NCBI GenBank assembly: GCA_033344915.1
Contig: JAWPML010000001.1
Location: forward strand, 2,786,369 to 2,850,368
Reading direction: 5' to 3'
Origin: Acidimicrobiales bacterium
GTDB lineage: Bacteria; Actinomycetota; Acidimicrobiia; Acidimicrobiales; Aldehydirespiratoraceae
Length of the DNA: 64,000 nucleotides
The position numbers were made by a program, and so were the translations under genes. Numbering within the stretch: the stretch's first letter is position 1; each line of letters opens with the position of its first letter. Shown here one piece after another: positions 34,808-42,658 of this stretch. The notes under the pieces were generated by a model. The model was not told the DNA's origin. It made no database searches and saw only the letters and a program-made list of their open reading frames with translations.

Positions 34808-35965
34808 ATGGCTCGAAAGGCGGAAGCGGTGGTCGTCGCGGAGAACGCGGCCGAACGAGTCAGGCGCGCAGCGGCGGTGCCGCTGATGCTGGGCGTCATG
34901 GCCCTCCTCGCCACGATCTACGGCCACACCGCGAGCCCCCATCGTGCGGCTCCGGACGACCCCGTTCCCGCGCCGGTGTCGTCTCGCGCGATCGATGACG
35001 ACCCGCCGGAGGAGGAACCCGAGTACATCGAGGTGACCTACTGGGAGGCTGTGCGCGACGACGCGGCGGGGGCCTCCTTCGAGGGGGTCGCGACGCACCT
35101 GGGCCGAGCCTCGGGCGTGACGGTGGAGGGCTCCGTCTCGTGTCCGCAGGACGAGTCGCCGCCGACGCGACAGGTCATCGGAGGAACGATCACGTCGCAG
35201 TGGGGCGAGGAGATCCACTACACGGTCGGCACCTGCTCCGGCGATCCGGATGTCCGGGTCGTCACCGGAGGTTCGGGGCGCTTCGAGGGGGCGACGGGAG
35301 CCATCTCCACCGCCGCGAGCACGCTGCCCGAGTTCTCGAGCTTCGCGACGGGTCGGCTTCGGGTGCGCGCGGACCTCTGGGAGGACTGGCTGCCCTCGGC
35401 CCCGCGTTCGGCACCGCCATCCCCGGCCGGCCTCGTCGAACTGGCGTACTTCGAGGGACTCGTCGCGGTGGAGACCTCGGCGCCGGAGAGCGGCTGCGAT
35501 CACAGCCTCACCCCGCTCGTCGTCTGCGACTTCCACGAAACGGGCGAGCTGCGCGGTCCGACGATCGGCGAGGCGACCTACGCCGCGACCGGCCATCGCG
35601 CCATCGGGACGAGCATGTCGTGCGACAACGACGACGGATCCACCAGCCGACCGGAGCTACGCCTGGCGACGGGCACGATCACCGTCGAGGGAGGCGATCA
35701 ACTCTTCTACTCGTCGTTGGCCCGGCTCGGCGGGTGCGCCGACCACGGATCAGGCCTCGAGACGACGGTCACGTACCGCCTCATCACCGGGGGCACCGGG
35801 CGCTTCGAGCGTGCGCACGGGTTGATCTCCGGCGTCGAGGTCCCCGAACTGGGATTCGCCGCCATCGGCCTCGGAAGATTGTTCGTGCACGACGCCGGCG
35901 AGGGAAGGAACGCGGGAGCCGCTTCGTCTACTCGGGAAAGCACCCACACAGGAGCGGCGGAATGA
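34808..35965 (+). CDS. Membrane-anchored tandem AOC/dirigent-like beta-barrel protein
   Basis: 385 aa. A short basic cytosolic lead, one TM (about 22-40, AVPLMLGVMALLATIYG), an acidic linker, then two related repeats (about 75-190 and 215-365). Each ends in the motif VVTGGSGRFEGATGAIS or LITGGTGRFERAHGLIS followed by a FATGRL/AIGLGRL strand. That GGTGRFxxAxG turn is characteristic of allene-oxide-cyclase/dirigent-like eight-stranded barrels. Each repeat holds Cys pairs that suit extracytoplasmic disulfides. Ligand or activity unknown. GGAG precedes the ATG; the stop overlaps the esterase start (ATGA). Confidence 0.65.
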   Translation: MARKAEAVVVAENAAERVRRAAAVPLMLGVMALLATIYGHTASPHRAAPDDPVPAPVSSRAIDDDPPEEEPEYIEVTYWEAVRDDAAGASFEGVATHLGRASGVTVEGSVSCPQDESPPTRQVIGGTITSQWGEEIHYTVGTCSGDPDVRVVTGGSGRFEGATGAISTAASTLPEFSSFATGRLRVRADLWEDWLPSAPRSAPPSPAGLVELAYFEGLVAVETSAPESGCDHSLTPLVVCDFHETGELRGPTIGEATYAATGHRAIGTSMSCDNDDGSTSRPELRLATGTITVEGGDQLFYSSLARLGGCADHGSGLETTVTYRLITGGTGRFERAHGLISGVEVPELGFAAIGLGRLFVHDAGEGRNAGAASSTRESTHTGAAE

Positions 35966-37158
35966 CTTCATCGGCGGACATCATCATCGAGGAGGAGCCG
36001 GCGGGTTCCCACGACCCGGCACGGCGGCGGATCTGGACGGTCCGAGCCGTCGGCGTGATCACGATCGCAGGCCTGGTCGCACTCGGCTGGCCGCTCGCCG
36101 CCCGTTCTCCGGCGAGCATCGAGCCCCTGGAGCTCGGCGCCGGCGGCGACTCGGCCTTCGCTCCCCCGGGACCGCAGGCTCCGGCAGCACCCCCGGCGGT
36201 CGCGGCGGCCGTCGAGGAGTCGGCGCCTACCGACGAGCCGGTGCCTGCGGCTCCTCCGGAGGAGTCGAGCGTCGACCCGATCATCGTCCCCGATCCCCGC
36301 CCTGGCGACCTCCGGGTGGACGCGAACGCGGACGTGTTGCCCACGGCCTACACCCCGGAGCCCCCACGGGCTCCGCAACTCGACGTCCCCTACGGACCCG
36401 ATCCGGAGCAGCAGCTCGACGTGTACCTCCCTGCTCGCGACCACGCGCCCGCAGTCGTCTACCTGCACGCCGGCGGTTGGGTCGCGGGCGGCAAGGAACA
36501 CCTGCCGGACATGGTCCTACGGTTCGCGGAACTCGGCTACGCGGTGGTGTCGGTCGGCTACCGGCTCGCCCCGGATCATCCGTTCCCGGCACCCGTCGAA
36601 GACGTCAAGCGCGCCCTTCGCTGGGTCAAGGTGATGGGCGAGGAGACCGGCGCCATCGACGGTGACCGCATCGTGCTCTACGGCGCGTCCGCCGGAGGCC
36701 ACCTGGCAGCGTTCGTCGCGGCGACACCAGGCGACTTCGAACCGACCGGGTTGACGCCGGCGGAAGAACGCGTCGACTCGACGGTGGCAGGGGTCGTGAG
36801 CGTTGTCGGACCGACGGACCTCGTGTCCTTCGCCGACCACCCACACGACTGGGCGCTGACGCTGACCCGGGCGCACCTCGGCTGTGAGCTGTGCACCGAC
36901 GAGACGCTGGCGCACGCCAGCCCGCTGTGGCGGCTCGGGGACGACGTCCCTCCGGCCTACTGGGCCGTCGGAGCCCAGGATCCGCTCGTCGATCCCGACA
37001 CCCAGGGCGCCCCGGTCGCGGCCGCATGGGCAGCCGCCGGTGGGCCGCTGTCCTCGTGGTACGACGTCGTGGACGACGCGGGCCACAACATCGACGAGAG
37101 CATCATCAACCAGCGTTTCGTGGAGCTCTTCGTCGAGTTCGCCACCCAGGCCGGGTGA
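35962..37158 (+). CDS. Membrane-anchored alpha/beta-hydrolase (HSL-type esterase), paralogue 1
   Basis: 398 aa. Cytosolic N-terminus, TM about 26-46 (VRAVGVITIAGLVALGWPLA), an Ala/Pro-rich linker (62-105), then PDPRPGDLRVDANAD, a motif repeated in the second esterase of the cluster. Catalytic domain: oxyanion loop YLHAGGWVAGG (HGGG-like with Ala for the first Gly), nucleophile elbow GASAGG (Ser243), acid in GAQDPLVD and His in DAGHNID. This is the hormone-sensitive-lipase/BD-FAE type; it should hydrolyse esters outside the membrane, perhaps envelope acyl groups. ATG overlaps the barrel gene stop; GGAG precedes it. The second sigma operon starts 91 bp later. Confidence 0.83.
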   Translation: MTSSADIIIEEEPAGSHDPARRRIWTVRAVGVITIAGLVALGWPLAARSPASIEPLELGAGGDSAFAPPGPQAPAAPPAVAAAVEESAPTDEPVPAAPPEESSVDPIIVPDPRPGDLRVDANADVLPTAYTPEPPRAPQLDVPYGPDPEQQLDVYLPARDHAPAVVYLHAGGWVAGGKEHLPDMVLRFAELGYAVVSVGYRLAPDHPFPAPVEDVKRALRWVKVMGEETGAIDGDRIVLYGASAGGHLAAFVAATPGDFEPTGLTPAEERVDSTVAGVVSVVGPTDLVSFADHPHDWALTLTRAHLGCELCTDETLAHASPLWRLGDDVPPAYWAVGAQDPLVDPDTQGAPVAAAWAAAGGPLSSWYDVVDDAGHNIDESIINQRFVELFVEFATQAG

Positions 37159-37173
37159 TGCAGAAGCGGGTGG

Positions 37174-37199
37174 AAGGATTCATCTCCCTCGTGCGTCTC
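37174..37199 (+). promoter_or_regulatory. ECF-type promoter P2 (second sigma operon)
   Basis: GGAAGGAT with core AAGGAT at 37174-37179, 14 nt, CGTCTC at 37194-37199, in the gap after the first esterase gene. The GTG start of the second sigma gene is 51 nt downstream of the CGTCTC block with its own strong Shine-Dalgarno. The extended block GTGGAAGGATTCA closely matches P1 (TCGTGAAGGATTCA). Confidence 0.65.
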
Positions 37200-37249
37200 A
37201 CCCATTGATGGAACACTCGAGGCGGCGGATCTCGCGAGGGAGGAGGGCG

Positions 37250-37801
37250 GTGGACCCGGTCACGCCAGCGGCAGATCTCGTTCGCGCTGCCCAGACCGGG
37301 GACCACCGCGCCTTCTCCCAGCTGATCCGCGACTGCGACGAGCGGATGCGCCGTCTCGCCTTCCGGCTGATGGGCTCGGCCGCCGCCATGGACGACGCGC
37401 TGCAGGACGCCTACCTGAAGGCGTACCGGAAGCTCGACACCTACAACGGGAGTGCCGCCTTCTCGACCTGGCTCTACACGATCGTCTACCGCACGTGCCT
37501 GGACCACCTCCGGCGCCGCCGCAACCGACGGGAAACCGACATCGATCTCGTGGCGGAGTCGGTGTCCGTCGGTGCCGACATCTCGAAGCAGGCAGTCGAT
37601 GCCGATGCATTGGCGGCGGCGCTCGCCGACCTGCCGGCGGACCAGTGTGCCGCGGTGCTGCTCGTGGACGGCGACGGCCTTTCCTACGCCGAGGCCGCCA
37701 GCGTTCTCGACGTCCGCGAGGGCACCGTCGCCAGCCGCCTGAACCGGGCCCACGCCCGACTCCGAACCGTTCTCGGCGACCCGGGAGGTGATCTCGGATG
37801 A
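37250..37801 (+). CDS. ECF-family RNA polymerase sigma factor (second of three)
   Basis: 183 aa. Sigma-2 (CDERMRRLAFRLMGSAAAMD, DALQDAYLKAYRKLDTYNG, STWLYTIVYRTCLDHLRRRR) and sigma-4 (LPADQCAAVLLVDGDGLSYA, EAASVLDVREGTVASRL). It is very similar to the first sigma over both regions, so the two are paralogues. I chose the GTG at 37250 because it follows GGGAGGAGGG; an ATG at 37208 would add 14 residues without a ribosome-binding site. The TGA overlaps the next start (ATGA). Confidence 0.9.
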   Translation: MDPVTPAADLVRAAQTGDHRAFSQLIRDCDERMRRLAFRLMGSAAAMDDALQDAYLKAYRKLDTYNGSAAFSTWLYTIVYRTCLDHLRRRRNRRETDIDLVAESVSVGADISKQAVDADALAAALADLPADQCAAVLLVDGDGLSYAEAASVLDVREGTVASRLNRAHARLRTVLGDPGGDLG

Positions 37802-39720
37802 GCGCGCTCGGCGACCTCCTGAACGACCTTCCGGTGCCGGAGCACGGTGACGACTTCTGGGCCCGACTCGAGCGCGACCTCGTGGACGACACCCTCGTCG
37901 TCGAGCCCTCGCCCACCACGGTGGGCGAGGGCGGCGCGGACACGACCATCGAGCCCGACGGCGACGAACTTCGACGGCGACGAACGAGGCGATTCCTCCT
38001 CGTCGCCGCGGCCGCGGCTGCCGCGGTGATCGCCATCATCATCGGCTACGGCAGCCTGATCGAGGACAGCGGCCCCACCCGTGTCGTCGACGACCCGCCG
38101 ACGCCGACGCCGACACCCACGGTCCTCGATCCCCCCGATGACGCGACCGTCCGGTCGGTCGGGGCTCTCGAATGGACCGAGACGGCCGCCGCGGTCCCGG
38201 AGAATGCGGCGACGGGGATGTTGGGGTTGGTGCCCTGGGGGCCGGCGGGCTTCTCGGCGTTCGACTACACCACCGACCCCGGGACGCTCTTCGTGTCTCG
38301 CGACGGCCGCTCGTGGAACGAGGAGGATCGACTGCCGGACGCGTTCGGAGCCCAGTGGATCGGGGGCCGGGACGACGACTGGGTGGCGACCGAATCCGGC
38401 AACGAATCCGTGCGGGTGATCGCCAGCCGCGACGCGGGCGACTCGTGGACCGAGCTCCCCGTGCTCGAGCCCGACCTCGTGCTGTCCGAGTCCGTGACCG
38501 GGTGGATCCAGGACGCATCGGCGTTGGTCAACGACGGCACGATCCTGCTGACCGTGCGGTTGCAGACCATCGTCGACGACATCGCGGTCATGCGTGCAGC
38601 CGGACACCGGGCCGAGGAGCTGATCATCCAGTGGGGATCGTGGAACGAGGCCGGCCACTATGTCGTCACCGCCTGCGATCGAAATGCCGTCGAGCCCGAG
38701 GCGAACCAGTTCCCCGCATGCCCGGACGCGGCGACCGACGAGTACGACCTCGGCGACCTCGGCGTCGGCGTCCCCTGGGGCAACGCCGTGAAGTGGTTCG
38801 TCTCGGACGACGGCGGGCCCTTCACCGAAACCGAGGGGCCCGGTGTCGCCGCTGCGGTCCAGCTCGTCGTCGGAGGCGAGTTCCTCGTACTCGGCCAGGT
38901 CCCGGCCGGGGGCACGTCCGCGTTGCACCGCTCTGCCGACGGAAGGGACTGGACCTCGGGGTCCTTCTCGGCCGAAGGAACCAACGACTTCCAGGCCCTC
39001 TCGCTCTTCTCGACGGGCGAGATCCTCTTCGCCATGCGCGACGGAGTCCTGATCCGCTCCCTCGACGTCGGCCGCACGTGGGAGGAGTTGGACACGCCGC
39101 CGGGCGAGATCGACCGTGTCGCCGTCGGCCCGGGTGGCATCGCGCTCGCCGGCCGGATCGACGTCGATCCGGCGGTCGCGGAGCCACCGGTGATCGAACG
39201 CGACGGCTACACCATCGAGTTCGTGCTCGGTGACGGGATCGTGGTGACCGACGGCGACGGCCGGACGATCCTGCGCACCGCTCATGGGCTCGAGTCCGAG
39301 ACCCACACCGCCGAACAGGTGGACGACGGGCCGGTGGCCTATCGGCTCGTCGACGAGACGGGCGCGGTCGTCCTCGAGATCACCTATGAGGAGACGTTGG
39401 CCCTCGCCTTGCCGGGCAACGGCTCGGAAGGACAGCCGCCGACCGCGGTGATCGCCTGGTCGCCGGACGGCGCCGGACTGGTCTGGACCCCCGTCCACGA
39501 GGTCTTCGATCTCGACCCGTCCGGCACGCCGAACCTGAGTGTCCTCGGAGTCGGCGAGACCACGCTGCTCGCAGTCGTCAGCACGAGCGGGCCGACCCGA
39601 GAGGTCGACGCCCGAGAACTGCTCGACAACTTCACAGAGGTCGACCCGATTCCGGGCAACGCAACGGTGACCATGGCGGGCGAGTCGACCGTGCGCACCT
39701 ACGTGGCGGATCTGCAGTGA
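37798..39720 (+). CDS. Membrane anti-sigma-like protein with Asp-box beta-propeller ectodomain
   Basis: 640 aa. LGDLLNDLPVPEHGDDFWAR at 4-23 is the shared cytosolic FW motif; TM about 66-86 (FLLVAAAAAAAVIAIIIGYG); a Pro/Thr linker (95-115). The ectodomain (about 120-635) has repeated Asp-boxes: LFVSRDGRSW, VIASRDAGDSW, WFVSDDGGPF, ALHRSADGRDW, LIRSLDVGRTW, IAWSPDGAGLVW. That is a sialidase/sortilin-type propeller without visible sialidase catalytic residues. Unlike its 823-aa relative it has no transglutaminase-like part. Translationally coupled to the second sigma; its own stop overlaps the third, degenerate sigma (GTGA). Presumed sensor and sigma tether. Confidence 0.77.
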   Translation: MSALGDLLNDLPVPEHGDDFWARLERDLVDDTLVVEPSPTTVGEGGADTTIEPDGDELRRRRTRRFLLVAAAAAAAVIAIIIGYGSLIEDSGPTRVVDDPPTPTPTPTVLDPPDDATVRSVGALEWTETAAAVPENAATGMLGLVPWGPAGFSAFDYTTDPGTLFVSRDGRSWNEEDRLPDAFGAQWIGGRDDDWVATESGNESVRVIASRDAGDSWTELPVLEPDLVLSESVTGWIQDASALVNDGTILLTVRLQTIVDDIAVMRAAGHRAEELIIQWGSWNEAGHYVVTACDRNAVEPEANQFPACPDAATDEYDLGDLGVGVPWGNAVKWFVSDDGGPFTETEGPGVAAAVQLVVGGEFLVLGQVPAGGTSALHRSADGRDWTSGSFSAEGTNDFQALSLFSTGEILFAMRDGVLIRSLDVGRTWEELDTPPGEIDRVAVGPGGIALAGRIDVDPAVAEPPVIERDGYTIEFVLGDGIVVTDGDGRTILRTAHGLESETHTAEQVDDGPVAYRLVDETGAVVLEITYEETLALALPGNGSEGQPPTAVIAWSPDGAGLVWTPVHEVFDLDPSGTPNLSVLGVGETTLLAVVSTSGPTREVDARELLDNFTEVDPIPGNATVTMAGESTVRTYVADLQ

Positions 39721-40181
39721 GCACCGACGGGGCGGCGCGTCTCGGTCTGCACGCACTGCGTCTCCACGACGAGCGGATGCGCCGCTACGCGCACCGGATG
39801 GTCGGCTCACCCTCGGACATGGACGCGGTGCTCACGGTCGCGTACGCCGCGGCCCACCGCGAACAGGTCGACCGGGCCACGGCGCCGAGTCCACTGATCC
39901 GGCTGTACCGAGCCGTCCACCGTAGTTGCCGCGCCCATCTCAGCAAGCCGATCGAGGGGGACGGGGCCCCGGCACCGGAGGCGAACGCCGGGGTTCTCGG
40001 CGCGCTCGCCCTCGTACCGATCGACGACCGCGGTCTGGTCCTGCTCGTCGACGGCGAGGAATTGGCAGTGCCGGACGCGGCTCAGGCGGTGGAGATCGAC
40101 GAAACCGGTGCGCCGGCTCGGCTCGCGCACGCCCGCGCCGTCATCACCGAAACCCTCGAGCACGATCGGGGGCAAGCATGA
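39717..40181 (+). CDS. Degenerate ECF sigma-like protein (third of three)
   Basis: 154 aa. It lines up with the two active-looking sigmas from LHDERMRRYAHRMVGSPSDM to the end, but key parts are eroded. DDALQDAYLKAFR is MDAVLTVAYAAAHRE, the conserved Trp of GTWLYRIVYR is lost (LIRLYRAVHR), and the sigma-4 recognition helix PEGTVASRLHRAHR reads DETGAPARLAHARA. The overall length and frame are intact and it is coupled at both ends (GTGA with the gene before, ATGA with the gene after), so it is not simply a pseudogene. It may bind an anti-sigma or core RNA polymerase without normal promoter recognition. Confidence 0.75.
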   Translation: MSTDGAARLGLHALRLHDERMRRYAHRMVGSPSDMDAVLTVAYAAAHREQVDRATAPSPLIRLYRAVHRSCRAHLSKPIEGDGAPAPEANAGVLGALALVPIDDRGLVLLVDGEELAVPDAAQAVEIDETGAPARLAHARAVITETLEHDRGQA

Positions 40182-41650
40182 GCGATCTCTCCGATCTCCT
40201 CCGCGAGCTGTCCGTCCCCGAGCACGCACCGGACTTCTGGACGCGTCTCGAATCGCAGATCGACGCGGTGGACGCGACCGAGTCGGCGCGTCAGCGACGG
40301 CTCGCTCCCGTCCCGGAAACGGAACTCGTCGTCGTCGAGCCCGACCCCGGGGAGCCCGCGCCCCATCGGCTCCGACGTCGGGCTCTGCTGATCGCGGCCG
40401 CAGCGGCCACCGTGCTCGCGGTCCTGTTCGGATTGGGCGAGCTCGCGGACGACGGCGCCCCCGCGCCGACGATCACCGACGAGGATCTGCCGACGACGAC
40501 CACGCGTGCGTCGACGACGACCACCACCACGACCGAGGGTCCGCCGGACTCGTCGACGGTCCCGGCGCCGGCCGACGACGGGAGTGCCGAGCTGCGTTCA
40601 CTCGGCCTCCCCCTCGACTTTTCGAGCGCGACGGGTCTGACCGATCTCCAGCCTGTCGAAGTCGCGGGCTCGGGCTTCGATCCCGGAGCCTCGCTCGCCG
40701 TGTTGCAGTGCCACGGCCCGATGGACTCGCCGGACGACGGCAACCTCGTCGCAGCAGTGGACGGCTGCGACCTGAGCGGATATCGGACCCTCGTCGCCGA
40801 CGAGAACGGCGAGTTCGTCACGACCTATCAACCCCGCCGATTCATGTCGAACGAACACGGGTCGTTCGACTGCGCGAACCCCGGACCGCCCAACGTGTGC
40901 GGCATCGCGGCGGGCGACACGCTCGACCTCACGAGCTTCGGGATCCGCGAGGTCACGTTCGCGGCAAGCGCCGACGCGTCGGCTGCCCCCCACCTCGTGG
41001 TCGATCGCAGCGTCCCCTTCGCCGCCGGCCAGACCGTGACGGTCACCGGCCGCGGTTTCGCGCCCGGCGAGCCGGTCGAGGTCGCGATCTGCTCGCTCGA
41101 CGCCCCCGCGTGGAGTACGTGCCGGGGATCGACCGCGGCCTACCGGTTCACGGCCGACGGGAACGGCGAGTTCGTCGCCGAGATGCCGATGCACCGGATC
41201 GCCGGCGGAGCCGACTGCACGTCCATCCTTTTCGGGTGTCGCCTCGTCGGCTTCGGGGGCCGGGTGACCCATCCTCTGCTCCTCGAGTTCGACACGACGG
41301 AGGCCGCGACCGGTCCGGCCTCGTTGCCGGACGCGCGCGTTCCGGCCGATGCCGCTTCGGCGCGGCTGGAGATACCGACTTCCGAAGCGCCCGCCGGCTC
41401 GATGATCGAGGCGAGGGTCTGCACCGACGTCAATCGGCTTCCACCCGAACAGATCTGCGGCCCAGCCGTCTCGGCGACGGGGACGGGCGCGACGACGACC
41501 GTGGAGATTCCGGTCGGCACGACCATCGGCGACGGAGAGAGCGTCGCCGACTGCATCGACTGGCGATCGACCGCGACCGACTTGTGCCACCTCGTGGTCA
41601 CGACCGACTCCTACCGCTATCCGCCCGTGAATCTCGTCTTCGAGCTGTGA
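40178..41650 (+). CDS. Membrane anti-sigma-like protein with neocarzinostatin-like ectodomains
   Basis: 490 aa. LSDLLRELSVPEHAPDFWTR at 4-23 repeats the FW motif of the other two; TM about 69-87; a Thr-rich linker (about 95-125). The ectodomain contains at least two sandwich domains of the neocarzinostatin/macromomycin type: LQPVEVAGSGFDPGASLAVL with QCHGPMDSP, and VTVTGRGFAPGEPVEVAICS. Both have paired Cys, and a third more divergent unit (about 390-490) follows. These domains bind small hydrophobic ligands in the antibiotic proteins, so ligand sensing is plausible. Its partner would be the degenerate sigma or one of the intact ones. Confidence 0.73.
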   Translation: MSDLSDLLRELSVPEHAPDFWTRLESQIDAVDATESARQRRLAPVPETELVVVEPDPGEPAPHRLRRRALLIAAAAATVLAVLFGLGELADDGAPAPTITDEDLPTTTTRASTTTTTTTEGPPDSSTVPAPADDGSAELRSLGLPLDFSSATGLTDLQPVEVAGSGFDPGASLAVLQCHGPMDSPDDGNLVAAVDGCDLSGYRTLVADENGEFVTTYQPRRFMSNEHGSFDCANPGPPNVCGIAAGDTLDLTSFGIREVTFAASADASAAPHLVVDRSVPFAAGQTVTVTGRGFAPGEPVEVAICSLDAPAWSTCRGSTAAYRFTADGNGEFVAEMPMHRIAGGADCTSILFGCRLVGFGGRVTHPLLLEFDTTEAATGPASLPDARVPADAASARLEIPTSEAPAGSMIEARVCTDVNRLPPEQICGPAVSATGTGATTTVEIPVGTTIGDGESVADCIDWRSTATDLCHLVVTTDSYRYPPVNLVFEL

Positions 41651-41690
41651 CGCGGCGCTGCGTGCGAAGCGTCCCAACCGATGGTCGCGC

Positions 41691-42491
41691 TCAGGTCCCG
41701 GCCCGCTGCTCGTCGGCGATCTCGCAGGCGTGCTCGTAGAGCTCACGGTCGAGGGTCGTGTCGTCCTCGATCGCTGCGGTGAGCGCGTCGGACACGACCG
41801 CCCGATTCGACGACACACGAACCCGCTCGATCCGCTCGAACGAGATGCCGGCCCGCCGGGCGAGCCGGGTGGCCATCCTGTCGAGCCGTTCGGTGACACC
41901 GACCACGTCCACCCGACGCAGCCGGGCGAGCGCCGCGGCAAGGTCCGCGGCGACCATGATCGTCGGGTCGCCGACGCCGGTCGCCAGCGCCGACAGCAAC
42001 ATGGTCTGGACCTCGTCCGGCTCCATGTTCGCTGCGGCGACCGCGGCGGCATCCTTCCCGGCCTGATGCGTCGACGCGTCCGCGGCGAACAGTCGCGTCT
42101 GGTAGTTGCGCAGACGGTCGCGCCAGGCGGGAATCTCGTAGATCGCTTCGAGGTCGTCCGGCGTTGCCTCGTAGCCGGCGACCTGGCGCAGGTGCGAGAT
42201 CGTGCGGGCCGTCGGCTCGCGCAGCACCGTCACGTGCAGGTGATGGGGTGCCACCTCCTCCGCCACCCATGCCGGAACATGCGGCGTCAGGAGATCGAAC
42301 CCCGTATCGCCGCGCACCCGCTCGAGAAGTGCGTCGATCGAACCCTTCTCCTCGAAGAGCGCGTCCGGCGTCGGATAGCAACGCGATGGCGCATAGGAGC
42401 CCTGGAGGGCCCGGATCAGTGCGCTACCGCCGGTCTTCATGACGTGGACGAAGAAGATCGGACTCGGTGGAGAACGGACCTGGCTACCCAT
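41691..42491 (-). CDS. Sulfotransferase family protein
   Basis: 266 aa. The N-terminal PAPS 5'-phosphosulfate loop is clear (IFFVHVMKTGGSALIRALQG, with the KTGGS core), and the 3'-phosphate region VTVLREPTARTISHLRQVAG follows at about residue 100. This is the layout of membrane-carbohydrate or chondroitin-type sulfotransferases. It transfers sulfate from PAPS to a hydroxyl or amine acceptor, perhaps a surface glycan. It lies on the minus strand between the third anti-sigma and second esterase genes. ATG 42491 is 8 nt after TACCGT (leaderless-type); an ATG at 42497 is nearer. Confidence 0.83.
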   Translation of the reverse strand: MGSQVRSPPSPIFFVHVMKTGGSALIRALQGSYAPSRCYPTPDALFEEKGSIDALLERVRGDTGFDLLTPHVPAWVAEEVAPHHLHVTVLREPTARTISHLRQVAGYEATPDDLEAIYEIPAWRDRLRNYQTRLFAADASTHQAGKDAAAVAAANMEPDEVQTMLLSALATGVGDPTIMVAADLAAALARLRRVDVVGVTERLDRMATRLARRAGISFERIERVRVSSNRAVVSDALTAAIEDDTTLDRELYEHACEIADEQRAGT

Positions 42492-42565
42492 GGCCATCGA
42501 CGGTACCGCCCCCGGCCGCGGCGACCCCCAGACGACGATCTCTCGGATGTTTTCGTGATGTCGGG

Positions 42566-42591
42566 AACGAAACGGCCGACGGACACGTCAT
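42566..42591 (+). promoter_or_regulatory. ECF-type promoter P4 (second esterase)
   Basis: GGAACGAA with core AACGAA at 42566-42571, 14 nt, CGTCAT at 42586-42591. The -35 block differs from P1-P3 at two positions (AACGAA for AAGGAT), but the 14-nt spacing and the CGTC are conserved. It lies 68 nt before the chosen esterase start. It is the weakest of the four; its agreement with them is the reason to list it. Confidence 0.5.
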
Positions 42592-42658
42592 AGGACACAA
42601 CCACCCCCCATCGCGTGTCCCGGCGGAGACATCCCGGGCATCAGAGGCAGGCACCCCC

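Noticed and set aside
37684-39810. 708-codon minus-strand frame over the second anti-sigma gene
   Set aside because: Antisense shadow; no domain and no start signal, while the plus-strand gene is coupled on both sides.
39717-40181. Calling the third sigma gene a pseudogene
   Set aside because: The frame is intact with stop/start overlaps on both sides, so a diverged functional gene is as likely; recorded as degenerate instead.
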